This document shows, piece by piece, positions 1 to 8,972 of a DNA stretch of 64,000 nucleotides. Made by a program: the position numbers and the translations under genes. Source of the stretch: Actinopolyspora biskrensis. Lineage in GTDB: Bacteria > Actinomycetota > Actinomycetes > Mycobacteriales > Pseudonocardiaceae. Within the stretch, counting starts at the first letter, position 1, and each line of letters starts with the position of its first letter. Where the stretch lies: assembly GCF_013408175.1 (NCBI RefSeq), contig NZ_JACBYW010000005.1, positions 310,001 to 374,000 of the forward strand. The letters are read 5' to 3'. Below the pieces are notes generated by a model that was not told the origin of the DNA, did not search any database, and was given only the letters and a program-made list of their open reading frames with translations.

Positions 1-364
1 TGCTCCTGCCGTCGTAGAGCTGGCCCTTCGCCCTGTTGTAGGCGAAGAAGTCCAGGCAGATCTCCTCCTCGCCCGCCGCGCACCGCGCGCAGCGCCCGCA
101 CGGCATGATGAAACTGGTGACCACGCGGTCCCCGGGGGAGAGCCCGCTCACCGCGCGTCCCACATCGCTGACCGTTCCCGCGACCTCGTGACCCAGCACG
201 GCCGGAGTGGGGAACGGCAGCTCGCCCTTGCGGACGTGCAGGTCCGAATGGCAGGCGCCGCAGGAGGCGACTTCGATGGTCACCTCGTCGTCGGCCGGGG
301 CCGCGTGCTCGATGTCCTCCAAACGCAGCGGCTCGTTCACGGCGGTGTGTACGGCGGCGCGCAT
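1..364 (-). CDS. Zinc-dependent alcohol dehydrogenase, N-terminal part (cut by window edge)
   Basis: Medium-chain, zinc-dependent alcohol/aldehyde dehydrogenase that would oxidise an alcohol with NAD(P) in the cytoplasm. About 121 residues are visible and the frame is still open at base 1, so the 3' part lies outside. The start is ATG at 364, seven bases after GAGGAG. Residues for the catalytic zinc are present (Cys in GACHSDLH, then GHE). The structural-zinc lobe C-x2-C-x2-C-x7-C is seen in CGRCARCAAGEEEIC. The substrate cannot be told from this part. It is transcribed away from ndk, and an inverted repeat at 393-404 lies just upstream of its start. Confidence 0.85.
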   Translation of the reverse strand, partial: MRAAVHTAVNEPLRLEDIEHAAPADDEVTIEVASCGACHSDLHVRKGELPFPTPAVLGHEVAGTVSDVGRAVSGLSPGDRVVTSFIMPCGRCARCAAGEEEICLDFFAYNRAKGQLYDGRS

Positions 365-390
365 ACCTGAACTCCTCACCACTCGGGCGA

Positions 391-407
391 CAGACCAGTT
401 GGTCGGT
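391..407. promoter_or_regulatory. Inverted repeat, candidate repressor operator of the alcohol dehydrogenase
   Basis: GACCA-gt-TGGTC (393-404) is an inverted repeat with a 2-base spacer, about 29 bases upstream of the dehydrogenase start codon. Half-site size and spacing resemble operators of TetR-type repressors. No such regulator gene is visible beside it, so the assignment is inference. Confidence 0.35.
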
Positions 408-596
408 ACATCATCGGGGAAGCTACCGCGACAGCCGCGCGCGGACCACCCCTGAGAGCGCGACCGGTTCGGGTGGGAGTCCGTGTGGCTCGCCCCCTCG
501 AGTGGGAGGAGTTCGTGACGAATACCCTTGACACGGGAGGAATCCCGGCGTTGTCGACCGGGTCCGCAGCGACCCCGGACTTCTAGGAGAAACCCG

Positions 597-1013
597 TTGA
601 GCGAGCGCACTCTCGTCCTCGTCAAACCCGATGGCGTCGAGCGAGGCCTGGTCGGTGAGGTGATCAGCCGGATCGAGCGCAAGGGGCTCAGGCTCGTCGC
701 TCTGGAAATGCGCCACGTCGATCAGCAGCTCGCCGAGCAGCACTACGCCGAGCACGACGGGAAACCGTTCTTCAACTCGCTGCTGGAGTTCATCACCTCC
801 GGCCCCGTGGTCGCCGCCGTCGTGGAGGGTCCGAAGGCCGTCGCGGCCTTCCGGCAGATCGCCGGTGGAACGGACCCGGTCGAGAAGGCGGACGCGGGGA
901 GCCTGCGCGGCGACTACGGTCTCGAAGTGCAGTACAACCTCGTGCACGGTTCCGACTCCGCGGAGTCGGCCGAACGCGAGCTCAAACTCTGGTTCCCGGA
1001 TCTGCAGGCATGA
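597..1013 (+). CDS. ndk: Nucleoside diphosphate kinase
   Basis: Transfers the gamma phosphate of ATP to nucleoside diphosphates through a phospho-histidine. The 138-residue length is normal for the family. The N-terminal [12 protein letters not shown] and the active-site NLVHGSD with His117 are both present. The start is TTG at 597, seven bases after AGGAG (585-589); the frame is open further upstream, but the family begins here. The stop overlaps the ATG of the following acetyltransferase by 4 bases, so the two are probably translated in a coupled way. A TTGACA hexamer at 528-533 could be a -35 element, but no convincing -10 follows it. Confidence 0.96.
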   Translation: MSERTLVLVKPDGVERGLVGEVISRIERKGLRLVALEMRHVDQQLAEQHYAEHDGKPFFNSLLEFITSGPVVAAVVEGPKAVAAFRQIAGGTDPVEKADAGSLRGDYGLEVQYNLVHGSDSAESAERELKLWFPDLQA

Positions 1014-1546
1014 GCGAAGAGGAATTCATCACCGGCCCCCACCGGGTCGATCAGCCGCACCCCGAGCTGCCCCAGGCCCTGGCCGATCTGCTCGGCAGGG
1101 TGACCGTCGCGGGCGGTGCCACCGGGTTCACGGCGGACACCGAGCTGGAAACGCTCACGGCCACGGCCCAGCGCGTCGTCGACGACGCCTCCACGCGGCC
1201 GAAGCGGCGGCACATCCTCACCGCGGGCAAGCAGCACACGCTCGCGGGAGCGGTGATTCTGCGCGTGGGCGAGTTCCCGGTGGAGCGGCACCGTGCCGAC
1301 ATCGAGTGGTTGCTGGTCGACCCGCAGGTTTCCGAACGCGGTATCGGCGAGCAGCTGTTGGACGCGGCCGAATCACACGCCAGGGCTCTCGGGCTGACCC
1401 AGCTGACCCTGCGGATCCGCTCGGAGCCCGCCGCGGAGGAGTTCTACTCCGAACGGGGCTGGACCGAGCGGGGACGCTGGCCACGATCCCTGCGGGTGAG
1501 TGACGAGGAGTTCCGCGACGAGGTGTGGTTGACCCGCGACCTCTGA
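1010..1546 (+). CDS. GNAT-family N-acetyltransferase
   Basis: A 178-residue protein with the GCN5-related acetyltransferase fold. The acetyl-CoA pyrophosphate loop is seen as [14 protein letters not shown] (about residues 107-120), and FYSERGW near residue 145 matches the C-terminal motif of the family. It would transfer acetyl from acetyl-CoA to an amine; the substrate is unknown. The first 50 residues have no recognised motif. ATG overlaps the ndk stop as ATGA. A strong hairpin at 1661-1695 ends the unit. Confidence 0.85.
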   Translation: MSEEEFITGPHRVDQPHPELPQALADLLGRVTVAGGATGFTADTELETLTATAQRVVDDASTRPKRRHILTAGKQHTLAGAVILRVGEFPVERHRADIEWLLVDPQVSERGIGEQLLDAAESHARALGLTQLTLRIRSEPAAEEFYSERGWTERGRWPRSLRVSDEEFRDEVWLTRDL

Positions 1547-1660
1547 ACGCCCGAAACGACGGCCGATGCGCGCGGACGAGCATCGGAAACCGGCTCGTGG
1601 GTGGGCCGGGCTCGTCCGGCCGGTTCTCCGGAGCCGTGCGCGGAGCCCCCGGCCGATGAT

Positions 1661-1695
1661 GCGCCCTCCCGCGTGTTCGCCACGCGGGAGGGCGC
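1661..1695 (+). terminator. Hairpin terminator after ndk-acetyltransferase
   Basis: Perfect 15-bp stem (1661-1675 with 1681-1695) and a 5-base loop TTCGC. There is no T run, only CTCTTTCC a few bases later, which is common for terminators in very GC-rich actinobacteria. Confidence 0.7.
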
Positions 1696-1735
1696 ACGGC
1701 TCTTTCCGCGCGGCCCGCTCGTTAAGCTTGAGGAC

Positions 1736-3709
1736 GTGCCTGTGGAATCCGTGTACGACCGTCTGGAACCGCTGCTTTCCCGGGTGTCCAAGCCCGTTCA
1801 GTACGTCGGCGGCGAGCTCAACTCCACCGCCAAGGACTGGGACGAGGCCACCGTCCGCTGGTGCCTGATGTATCCGGACGCCTACGAGGTCGGGCTGCCC
1901 AACCAGGGCGTGATGATCCTCTACGAGATCCTCAACGAGCAGCCCGGCGTGCTCGCGGAGCGGACCTACTCCGTCTGGCCCGATCTGGAAGAGCTCATGC
2001 GTGAGCACGGGATTCCCCAGTTCACCGTGGACGCCCATCGTCCGGTCGGCGCTTTCGACGTGCTGGGGGTGAGCTTCGCGACCGAGCTGGGGTACACGAA
2101 CCTGCTCACCGCGCTGGACCTCGCCGGAATCCCCCTGCACGCCCGGGACCGCACGGAACGGCATCCGATCGTGTTGGCGGGTGGACACGCCGCGTTCAAC
2201 CCGGAACCGGTCGCCGATTTCGTCGACGCGGTGGTGCTCGGTGACGGTGAGCAGGCGGTGCTGGAGATCACCGGACTGGTCCGTGCCTTCAAGGAGGAGG
2301 GGAGTCCGGGAGGGCGGGCGGAGCTGTTGTCCAGGCTCGCCGCGCGCGGTGTTTACGTGCCGGGTTTCTACGACGTGCACTACGACGAGGCGGGACACAT
2401 AGCCGAGGTCGTGCCGAACCGTTCGGGAGTGCCGCACCGGGTGTTCAAGCGGACCACCACGGATCTGGACGAGTGGCCCTATCCGAAGCAGCCGTTGGTT
2501 CCGACGGCGGAGAGCGTGCACGAGCGGATGAGCGTGGAGATCTTCCGCGGGTGTACGCGCGGGTGCCGTTTCTGCCAGGCCGGCATGATCACTCGTCCCG
2601 TGCGGGAGCGCTCCAACCGCGGTATCGACGACATGGTCCAGCGCGGCCTGGAGGCGACGGGGTTCGAGGAGGTCGGGCTGCTGTCGCTGAGCTCGGCCGA
2701 CCACTCCGAGATCGGTGAGATCACGAAGGGGCTCGCCGACCGCTACGAGGGAACCAACACCGGGTTGTCGTTGCCCTCGACGCGGGTGGACGCCTTCAAC
2801 GTCGATCTGGCCAACGAGCTCTCCCGCAGCGGCCGCCGTTCCGGTCTGACCTTCGCTCCGGAAGGAGGCAGCGAACGGATCAGACGGGTCATCAACAAGA
2901 TGGTTTCCGAAGAGGATCTCATCAGGACCGTCTCCACCGCGTTCTCCAGTGGTTGGCGGCAGGTCAAGCTGTACTTCATGTGCGGGCTGCCGACGGAGGC
3001 CGACGAGGACGTGCTGCAGATCGCCTCGATGGCCAAGGAGGTCATCAGGGCGGGACGCAAGGTCTCCGGGCGCCACGACATTCGTTGCACGGTCTCGATC
3101 GGTGGTTTCGTGCCGAAGCCGCACACCCCGTTCCAGTGGGCCGCTCAGGCGGATCCGGGCACCGTCGACGAGCGGATGCGCAAACTCCGCAAGGAGATCA
3201 GCTCGGACCGTCGGTTGGGGCGCAACATCGGTGTGCGCTACCACGACGGGAAACCCTCGCTGATCGAGGGACTGCTCTCGCGCGGGGACCGCCGGATCGG
3301 GCAGGTGATCGAGCGGGTGTGGCGCTCGGGCGGGCGTTTCGACGGCTGGAACGAGCACTTCTCCTACGATCGCTGGGTCGCGGCCGCCGCCGAGGTCCTG
3401 CCGCGGTTTGGCGTGGATCTCGACTGGTTCACGACGAGGGAGCGTTCCGCGGAGGAGATCCTGCCCTGGGAGCACCTGGACTCCGGGCTGGACAAGGAAT
3501 GGCTCTGGACGGACTGGCAGGATGCCCTCGAGGCGCGTGAGCAGGACGACTGCCGCTGGACGCCCTGCTTCGACTGCGGTGTGTGCCCGACCACGGGCAC
3601 CGACATCGAGGTGGGCCCCTCGAACCGCCCCCTGCTTCCGATCACTCCGGTGAGCAGCGGGGCACCGGTGCGGAACACCGCGTTCGACTCCGTGGGCGGA
3701 GACGCCTGA
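1736..3709 (+). CDS. Radical SAM protein of the TIGR03960 type
   Basis: A roughly 657-residue radical SAM protein of unknown reaction. The cluster-binding motif C-x3-C-x2-C lies in RGCTRGCRFCQAG (about residues 267-279). The preceding region (PDAYEVGLPNQG onward, including DVLGVSFATELGYTNLL) looks like the B12-binding-like N-terminal domain of this family. A Cys-rich end (CFDCGVCPTTG) may hold another metal site. GTG at 1736 is chosen because homologues begin near VESVYDRLEPLL; GTG at 1742 is also possible, and the frame is open to 1601. In actinobacteria this gene is usually followed by a DUF2344 radical-SAM-linked gene, as it is here. Confidence 0.85.
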   Translation: MPVESVYDRLEPLLSRVSKPVQYVGGELNSTAKDWDEATVRWCLMYPDAYEVGLPNQGVMILYEILNEQPGVLAERTYSVWPDLEELMREHGIPQFTVDAHRPVGAFDVLGVSFATELGYTNLLTALDLAGIPLHARDRTERHPIVLAGGHAAFNPEPVADFVDAVVLGDGEQAVLEITGLVRAFKEEGSPGGRAELLSRLAARGVYVPGFYDVHYDEAGHIAEVVPNRSGVPHRVFKRTTTDLDEWPYPKQPLVPTAESVHERMSVEIFRGCTRGCRFCQAGMITRPVRERSNRGIDDMVQRGLEATGFEEVGLLSLSSADHSEIGEITKGLADRYEGTNTGLSLPSTRVDAFNVDLANELSRSGRRSGLTFAPEGGSERIRRVINKMVSEEDLIRTVSTAFSSGWRQVKLYFMCGLPTEADEDVLQIASMAKEVIRAGRKVSGRHDIRCTVSIGGFVPKPHTPFQWAAQADPGTVDERMRKLRKEISSDRRLGRNIGVRYHDGKPSLIEGLLSRGDRRIGQVIERVWRSGGRFDGWNEHFSYDRWVAAAAEVLPRFGVDLDWFTTRERSAEEILPWEHLDSGLDKEWLWTDWQDALEAREQDDCRWTPCFDCGVCPTTGTDIEVGPSNRPLLPITPVSSGAPVRNTAFDSVGGDA

Positions 3710-3937
3710 CAGGGCCCTTCCGGGCGAGTTGTTGGCCGGGCCGGGGCTTTTCCCCTCGGTGCTACCGGCGCCGGAACCTCGGTCCGGTCCGTTCGCGCGC
3801 CCCGGGAGGCTCCGCCGAGTGACCACCCACGACGAGGGAGAACAGAAAACATCGGTGAGGCTGTATGGTGCGGGACGTCCCCGGTTGGTGTCTCGTCCGG
3901 GGTCGGCTTCGTCCTCGACAAGACCACGGAGGATGCT

Positions 3938-4783
3938 CTGAGTCCGCAACACCAGCCTCGCCCCGCGCTTTCCACGGGGCACAGGATCCGTTTTCGGTAC
4001 ACGAAGCGCGGTCATCTGCGGTTCACCTCGCATCGTGACTTGGCCAGGGTCTTCGAGCGCGCGTTACGACGTGTGGGGGTGCCCGTGGCTTACTCCGAGG
4101 GGTACAGCCCGCGTCCGAGGATCTCCTGGGCCGGGGCGGCTCCGACGGGAGTGGCCAGTGAGGCGGAGTACGCCGAGGTGCAGCTCGCGCGAAACATCGC
4201 CGTGTCGGACTTGCACGAGGAGTTGCGCTCGACACTTCCCGCCGGGATGGACGTGGCGGAGATCGTGCCCGCGGAGTCGGGTTCGCTGTCCGAACGTCTG
4301 GAAGCCAGTTCCTGGCGGGTCGAGATCGAGGGAGTCGGGCCGGACGAGCTGGAGCGAGCGGTGCGGCTGCTGTTGGCCTCCGGGACCGCGGAGGTCGAAC
4401 GGGTGACGAAGAACGGGCGTCGTACCCTGGATGCCAGGGCGGCGTTGGTTTCCGCCGAGGTGCGCGTTCTCGCGGATCACGGTGCACACGAAGGCACGGA
4501 GAGTGTTTATCACTCGGTCGATGCCCCTCGTGTGGACGATTGCCCGGATCGTGCACAACGATATGGGATACTTGTGATGGTTGTACGACACACTACGCCA
4601 GTCGTGCGACCCGACGACGTACTTAAGGCCCTTCGCGTCGTCGCCGACCTGCCCACACCGGGGGTTGCGCGAGCCACACGGTTGGCGCAGGGTCGGCTCG
4701 ACGACGGAGGCGCGATCGCCGATCCGCTGGCCCCTGACAGGGCGGCGGCCGGAACCCGGCAAGTGGGTACCACGTTCGGGTGA
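3938..4783 (+). CDS. DUF2344 / TIGR03936 radical SAM-linked protein, probable CTG start
   Basis: Partner of the preceding radical SAM protein; role unknown. The conserved opening KRGHLRFTSHRDLARVFERA lies upstream of the first ordinary in-frame start (TTG 4040), so initiation must be earlier. No ATG, GTG or TTG occurs in frame between there and about 3842. A CTG at 3938 stands five bases after GGAGG (3928-3932), which gives 281 residues. The C-terminal part (RPDDVLKALRVVADLP, then RLAQGRLD) matches the family. The 228 bases before it hold no gene; a TATGGT hexamer at 3864-3869 might be a -10 element. It lies some 170 bases before rne. Confidence 0.8.
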   Translation: MSPQHQPRPALSTGHRIRFRYTKRGHLRFTSHRDLARVFERALRRVGVPVAYSEGYSPRPRISWAGAAPTGVASEAEYAEVQLARNIAVSDLHEELRSTLPAGMDVAEIVPAESGSLSERLEASSWRVEIEGVGPDELERAVRLLLASGTAEVERVTKNGRRTLDARAALVSAEVRVLADHGAHEGTESVYHSVDAPRVDDCPDRAQRYGILVMVVRHTTPVVRPDDVLKALRVVADLPTPGVARATRLAQGRLDDGGAIADPLAPDRAAAGTRQVGTTFG

Positions 4784-4952
4784 TGGATTCGGCGGGGACG
4801 CCGTCGACCACCGTGCGGTTTCCTGGGGTTTTGGCCAGGGGCGCAAGGGATCCAACAGAATTACCGCCACCAAGTGGCGGAGGGCAGAGAACATATGCAG
4901 ACCCCCGTGTGGCCGCGTCCGCGCCGGACGCGCCCGGGGGCGAAGGAGCTGA

Positions 4953-7900
4953 ATGTTGAACAGGGATACGTCCGCTGGAGACACCAGCGGACAATCGGTG
5001 ACATCTCAGAGGGATGAGCGGGCGCAGGACGAATCCGCCAACCGGACCTTTGAAGTGCCCGCCAAGCTGCGAGTGCACGCTTTGGCGAAGATGCTGGGGG
5101 CGACCAGCCGCGAGGTCATAGCCACTCTGGGAGAGATCGGCCAGTCCGTGCGCAGTGCGCAGTCGAACATCACGCGGGAGGTCGCTCTCGAAGTGGTGCG
5201 TTCGTTGCGCCCGGAGCGGCTCGATTCCGGGCAGGGGCGTGACGAAGGCGGTGCGGACCCTGGTGACTCGAGCCGGGCGAGTACGCGGAGCACGACCGCG
5301 GAGGCCCCCCGGGCCGCTTCCGGGGGCACGGAGAGTGAACCGACACAACAGACTGAGACTAGCGGGGAGACCGGTGGGCCGAGTGACTCGGCCTCGCCGG
5401 AGACCCCCGGTACGGTGGGTGAGGAAATGGGCGCGCGCTCCGAAAAGGCGGAAAACAGGAGCGCGGAACAGGGGGACGGCGCACTGTCGCCCGCCTTCGC
5501 GGCTCCCCAGGCCATGTTCCTCGCTCCCGAGACCCGGCGGGCCGCCGAGTCCGCGGATGCGTCCGCGGAAGCTCCCGAGAGCACCGAGACGGTCGAGAGC
5601 GAGGAGGAGTCCGACTCCGCCGACGCCGTCGAGGAGGGCGAGCAGTCCGAGGGGGCGTCGACACGGCGCAGGCGGCGGCGTGGCCGCAGGGGTCGTGGCC
5701 GTGGCAGGGGAGGCGAGGGCGAGAGCGTCGAGTCCCCCTCCGAAGGCACGGTGCCGAGTGATTCCGGGGAGTACTCCGGCTCCGGGGACGAGGCCGAGGG
5801 CGGCGGCAAGACCTCCCGCGAGGACAAGAAGTCGAAGAAGGACAAGAAGGACAAGAAGTCCAAGAAGGAGAAGTCGGCCGATTCCGGCGCCGCTTCCGCT
5901 GCGCAGCAGGGCGGCCACTCCGCCGGGGGTGGAGGGGACTCGGCCGAGTCCGCTTCCGAGGCCGCCGAGCAGCCCACGGGGCAGGACGAGGACGCGGAAA
6001 CGGCTTCGGCCAGCAGGCGCAGGCGCCGCAGGCGCCGTAAGAGCTCCGGTGAGTCCGAGAGCGCCGCCCGCGAGGACGACCCGCCCAACACCGTGGTGCA
6101 CGTTCGCGAGAACAGCCCCGAGGGCGGGCGCCAGGAGGCCGAGGACGAGGTGCGTGCGATCAAGGGATCGACGCGTCTGGAGGCCAAGCGGCAGCGACGC
6201 AGGGACGGCAGGGAAGCCGGTCGCCGCCGGGCGCCGGTGCTCTCCGAGTCCGAGTTCCTGGCCAGGCGCGAATCCGTCGAGCGCAAGATGGTCGTGCGGG
6301 AGAGCGGGGGCCAGACCCAGGTCGCGGTCCTCGAGGACGACATCCTGGCCGAGAACTTCGTGACCTCCTCCGGGAACGGGTCGCTGGTCGGCAACGTCTA
6401 CCTCGGTCGGGTGCAGAACGTGCTTCCGAGCATGGAGGCGGCGTTCGTGGACATCGGCCGGGGGCGCAACGCGGTGCTCTACGCGGGCGAGGTCGACTGG
6501 GAGTCCGCCGGTCTGGCCGGGAAGTCCCGCAGGATCGAACAGGCGCTTTCCACGGGCGACAGCGTCCTGGTCCAGGTGACCAAGGACCCGCTGGGGCACA
6601 AGGGCGCGCGGTTGACCACCCAGGTCAGTCTGCCCGGTCGTTTCCTGGTTTACGTGCCGGGCGGCGGCGCCACGGGGATAAGCCGCAAGCTGCCGGACAG
6701 CGAGCGCAAACGCCTGAAGGAGATCCTGAAGCGGATCGTTCCCGACGAGTCCGGGGTGATCATCCGCACGGCTTCCGAGGGGACGAGCGAGGAGGCCATC
6801 GACCGCGACGTGCGGCGGCTGCAGGCGCAGTGGGAGGACATCAAGGAGAAGTCCGAGGCCTCGGGCACACAGGCCCCGCAGCTGCTCTACGCCGAACCGG
6901 ATCTGCTGGTCAAGGTTGTCCGCGATCTGTTCACCGAGGACTTCTCCTCGTTGACGGTGCAGGGCAACCAGGCGTGGGAGACGATCGAGTCCTACGTGCA
7001 GCACGTGGCTCCCGACCTGCTGGAGCGGTTGAACAAGCACGTGGGCAACAAGGACGTCTTCACCGAGTACCGGGTGGACGAGCAGATCGCCAAGGCCCTC
7101 GACCGCAAGGTCTGGTTGCCTTCCGGGGGGTACCTGGTGATCGATCGCACCGAGGCCATGACCGTCATCGACGTGAACACGGGCAAGTTCACCGGTTCCG
7201 GGGGGAACCTGGAGGAGACGGTCACGCGGAACAACCTGGAGGCTGCCGAGGAGGTGGTCCGCCAGCTGCGGCTGCGTGACATCGGCGGCATCGTCGTCAT
7301 CGACTTCATCGACATGGTTCTGGAGTCGAACCGTGATCTCGTGCTGCGCAGGCTCACCGAGTGCCTGGGGCGGGACCGGACGCGGCACCAGGTCGCGGAG
7401 GTCACCTCGCTGGGGCTGGTGCAGATGACCCGCAAGCGGGTCGGAACGGGGCTGTTGGAGGCCTACAGCAGCACCTGCGAACACTGCCGCGGCCGTGGTG
7501 TGCTGGTTTCGAGCGAGCCGATCGATCACAGTCAGCACGGTGGTTCCGGGGGATCGCGGAAGAACAAGCAGCGCGGCAAGGCGCAGTCGTCCGAGACGTC
7601 GGGACGCCAGGCCGAGTCCTCCGCAGCGGAGGAGACGGTGCGGGATCGCGGTGGTGCCGCCGCGGAGGAGAAGCCCTCCGAGTCCGGGGAGCCCGGCAAG
7701 GAGGAGCACGCCGCGAGCCCGGGCAAGCGTTCCGAGTGGAAGCGCAAGACCGTCCGCTCCGCCGGTGACGCGGAGGCAGCCGCCACGGAGAACGGGCGGG
7801 AGAGCACCGCCGCCGAACCGGCCGCCGAGTCGGGGGCCAACGGTTCCGCGCCGGTCAGCTCCGGTTCCGCCAAGACCGAGTCGGCCAAGTCCGACTCGGG

Positions 7901-8327
7901 GAAGTCCGGTTCCGCCAAGACCGAGTCGGCCAAGTCCGACTCGGGGAAGTCCGGGTCCACGAAGTCGGGCTCCGCCAAGTCCGCCTCCGCCAAGGCCGGT
8001 GCTGCCGAAACAGCTCCTGCCGGGGCCGATTCCGGGGAACCGAGGAACGGGCAGCGGCAGCCTCGGGACGAGGTCGCCGAGACCGCCGGGGACTCCACGG
8101 AGGCCCCGGGACGGAGCAGGCGCAAGGTGAGCAGGCCGACGGGCAGTACCGGCTCGACCGCTCAGCCCGTCGTCGTGAACCCCGCTCCGACCTCCTCCGA
8201 GGCCTCGTCGCGGGAAGTGAGTACGGAGGAGGACTCCTCCGCCGTTTCGGCGGGGCCTGCGCGTCGTTCGAGGCGCCGCGCGGCGGGACGCGCCGCGGGG
8301 CCGCCGGTGGAACCCTCCGAGGAGTGA
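4953..8327 (+). CDS. rne: Ribonuclease E/G family endoribonuclease
   Basis: Single-strand endoribonuclease of RNA turnover and rRNA maturation, 1124 residues. Order: an IF2-N-like helical domain (about 30-85), an acidic low-complexity stretch, Arg-rich (about 234-252) and Lys-rich (291-306) tracts, then the catalytic part from about 440 with an S1 region (NVYLGRVQNVLPSM). The magnesium-binding aspartates are D740 (VIDVNTGKFTGSG) and D784 (GIVVIDFIDM), and the Zn-link is C842-x2-C845. A disordered tail of about 270 residues follows, with Lys/Ser repeats and an Arg-rich end, probably for RNA or partner binding. ATG is four bases after AAGGAG. This central-catalytic layout is typical of actinobacterial RNase E. 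Confidence 0.94.
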   Translation: MLNRDTSAGDTSGQSVTSQRDERAQDESANRTFEVPAKLRVHALAKMLGATSREVIATLGEIGQSVRSAQSNITREVALEVVRSLRPERLDSGQGRDEGGADPGDSSRASTRSTTAEAPRAASGGTESEPTQQTETSGETGGPSDSASPETPGTVGEEMGARSEKAENRSAEQGDGALSPAFAAPQAMFLAPETRRAAESADASAEAPESTETVESEEESDSADAVEEGEQSEGASTRRRRRRGRRGRGRGRGGEGESVESPSEGTVPSDSGEYSGSGDEAEGGGKTSREDKKSKKDKKDKKSKKEKSADSGAASAAQQGGHSAGGGGDSAESASEAAEQPTGQDEDAETASASRRRRRRRRKSSGESESAAREDDPPNTVVHVRENSPEGGRQEAEDEVRAIKGSTRLEAKRQRRRDGREAGRRRAPVLSESEFLARRESVERKMVVRESGGQTQVAVLEDDILAENFVTSSGNGSLVGNVYLGRVQNVLPSMEAAFVDIGRGRNAVLYAGEVDWESAGLAGKSRRIEQALSTGDSVLVQVTKDPLGHKGARLTTQVSLPGRFLVYVPGGGATGISRKLPDSERKRLKEILKRIVPDESGVIIRTASEGTSEEAIDRDVRRLQAQWEDIKEKSEASGTQAPQLLYAEPDLLVKVVRDLFTEDFSSLTVQGNQAWETIESYVQHVAPDLLERLNKHVGNKDVFTEYRVDEQIAKALDRKVWLPSGGYLVIDRTEAMTVIDVNTGKFTGSGGNLEETVTRNNLEAAEEVVRQLRLRDIGGIVVIDFIDMVLESNRDLVLRRLTECLGRDRTRHQVAEVTSLGLVQMTRKRVGTGLLEAYSSTCEHCRGRGVLVSSEPIDHSQHGGSGGSRKNKQRGKAQSSETSGRQAESSAAEETVRDRGGAAAEEKPSESGEPGKEEHAASPGKRSEWKRKTVRSAGDAEAAATENGRESTAAEPAAESGANGSAPVSSGSAKTESAKSDSGKSGSAKTESAKSDSGKSGSTKSGSAKSASAKAGAAETAPAGADSGEPRNGQRQPRDEVAETAGDSTEAPGRSRRKVSRPTGSTGSTAQPVVVNPAPTSSEASSREVSTEEDSSAVSAGPARRSRRRAAGRAAGPPVEPSEE
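7861..7950 (+). repeat. Two perfect 45-bp tandem repeats inside rne
   Basis: Bases 7861-7905 and 7906-7950 are identical, each coding for a 15-residue unit (pattern SGSAKTESAKSDSGK). A degenerate third copy follows to about 7980. Identity at third codon positions points to a recent duplication. Confidence 0.95.
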
Positions 8328-8336
8328 GATCCGCGT

Positions 8337-8371
8337 GGCCGGGACCCGACTGCTCCGTCGTGGTCCCGGCC
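8337..8371 (+). terminator. Hairpin terminator after rne
   Basis: Starts nine bases after the rne stop. The outer stem of 10 bp (8337-8346 with 8362-8371) continues through a one-base bulge into 4 bp more, closing a TGCTCC loop. There is no T tail. Confidence 0.65.
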
Positions 8372-8972
8372 CGCTGCTCGGGTCCCCGCGTGTTCGCCGC
8401 GCCCTGCGCTCCGTCGCGTCGACCGGTTCGTGCCACTCGCGGACGGACCGTGGTGCGGGACCGAATGGCGTGTCCCGGATCCGCGCCGTTGCCGCAGTTT
8501 TTGTGAAAGCAGTTCAATGAACGTATTCTTCCGCTGAAAGCTTTTCCGGATCGATCTCGGGGTTTTCATCCGGATTGTTGGCGGATGCGCGACCGTGCCG
8601 TTCCTGTCGCGGGAACGGCACGGTTTTGTTCTGTCCGGGGCCCTCCCGGTGCTTCGCGTCGTCTCCGCCGGAGGCGGGTACGCACCGTGTCGGATCTGTT
8701 CCGGCGGAGGGCCGGACTCGTGGTCGCTCACGTCGGACAACGGTGTTCCGCGCACGGGGAGCCGCGGGAGTGGCGTACTGTTTCAAAGTAGCTCATAGTG
8801 ACTAATTTCACGAAAATCCTTCGTGTTTAGCGTCACGGTATGGCGTTCCGTGTGACTTGCGTCTAGAGTTACTCCTCGGTAAGAGTAATGGATATCACTC
8901 AGTGTGTTTCTTCTCCCACTAGTCGAGTGAGTGCCGTGCGTGCTCAAGTTCCCGGACCACCGAGGTGACCCC
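8372..8972. other. Intergenic region between rne and the DUF6230 operon
   Basis: No credible gene. It holds the strong terminator at 8592-8632 and, from about 8780, an AT-richer stretch likely to contain the promoter of the next operon. In that stretch CACGAA/TTCGTG (8809-8814 with 8820-8825) forms a small inverted repeat. I see no clear -35/-10 pair. Confidence 0.5.
8592..8632 (+). terminator. Rho-independent terminator
   Basis: A 13-bp perfect stem (8592-8604 with 8612-8624) with a 7-base loop is followed by TTTGTTCTG. This is the most classical terminator in the window. It lies 265 bases after rne, so it may end an untranslated tail or a small RNA. Confidence 0.75.

Noticed and set aside
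1373-4033. A minus-strand open frame of nearly 900 codons opposite the radical SAM gene
   Set aside because: Antisense artefact; the plus strand has CxxxCxxC and family similarity.
4864-4880. CCGCCAC-caa-GTGGCGG hairpin upstream of rne
   Set aside because: Only 7 bp with a 3-base loop, common by chance at this G+C; no evidence for function.
4623-7709. A minus-strand open frame of about 1000 codons opposite rne
   Set aside because: Low-complexity translation with no motif; antisense to a recognised catalytic protein.
7861-7980. Tandem repeats considered as a CRISPR-like array
   Set aside because: No unique spacers; the repeats are in frame and code for the RNase E tail.
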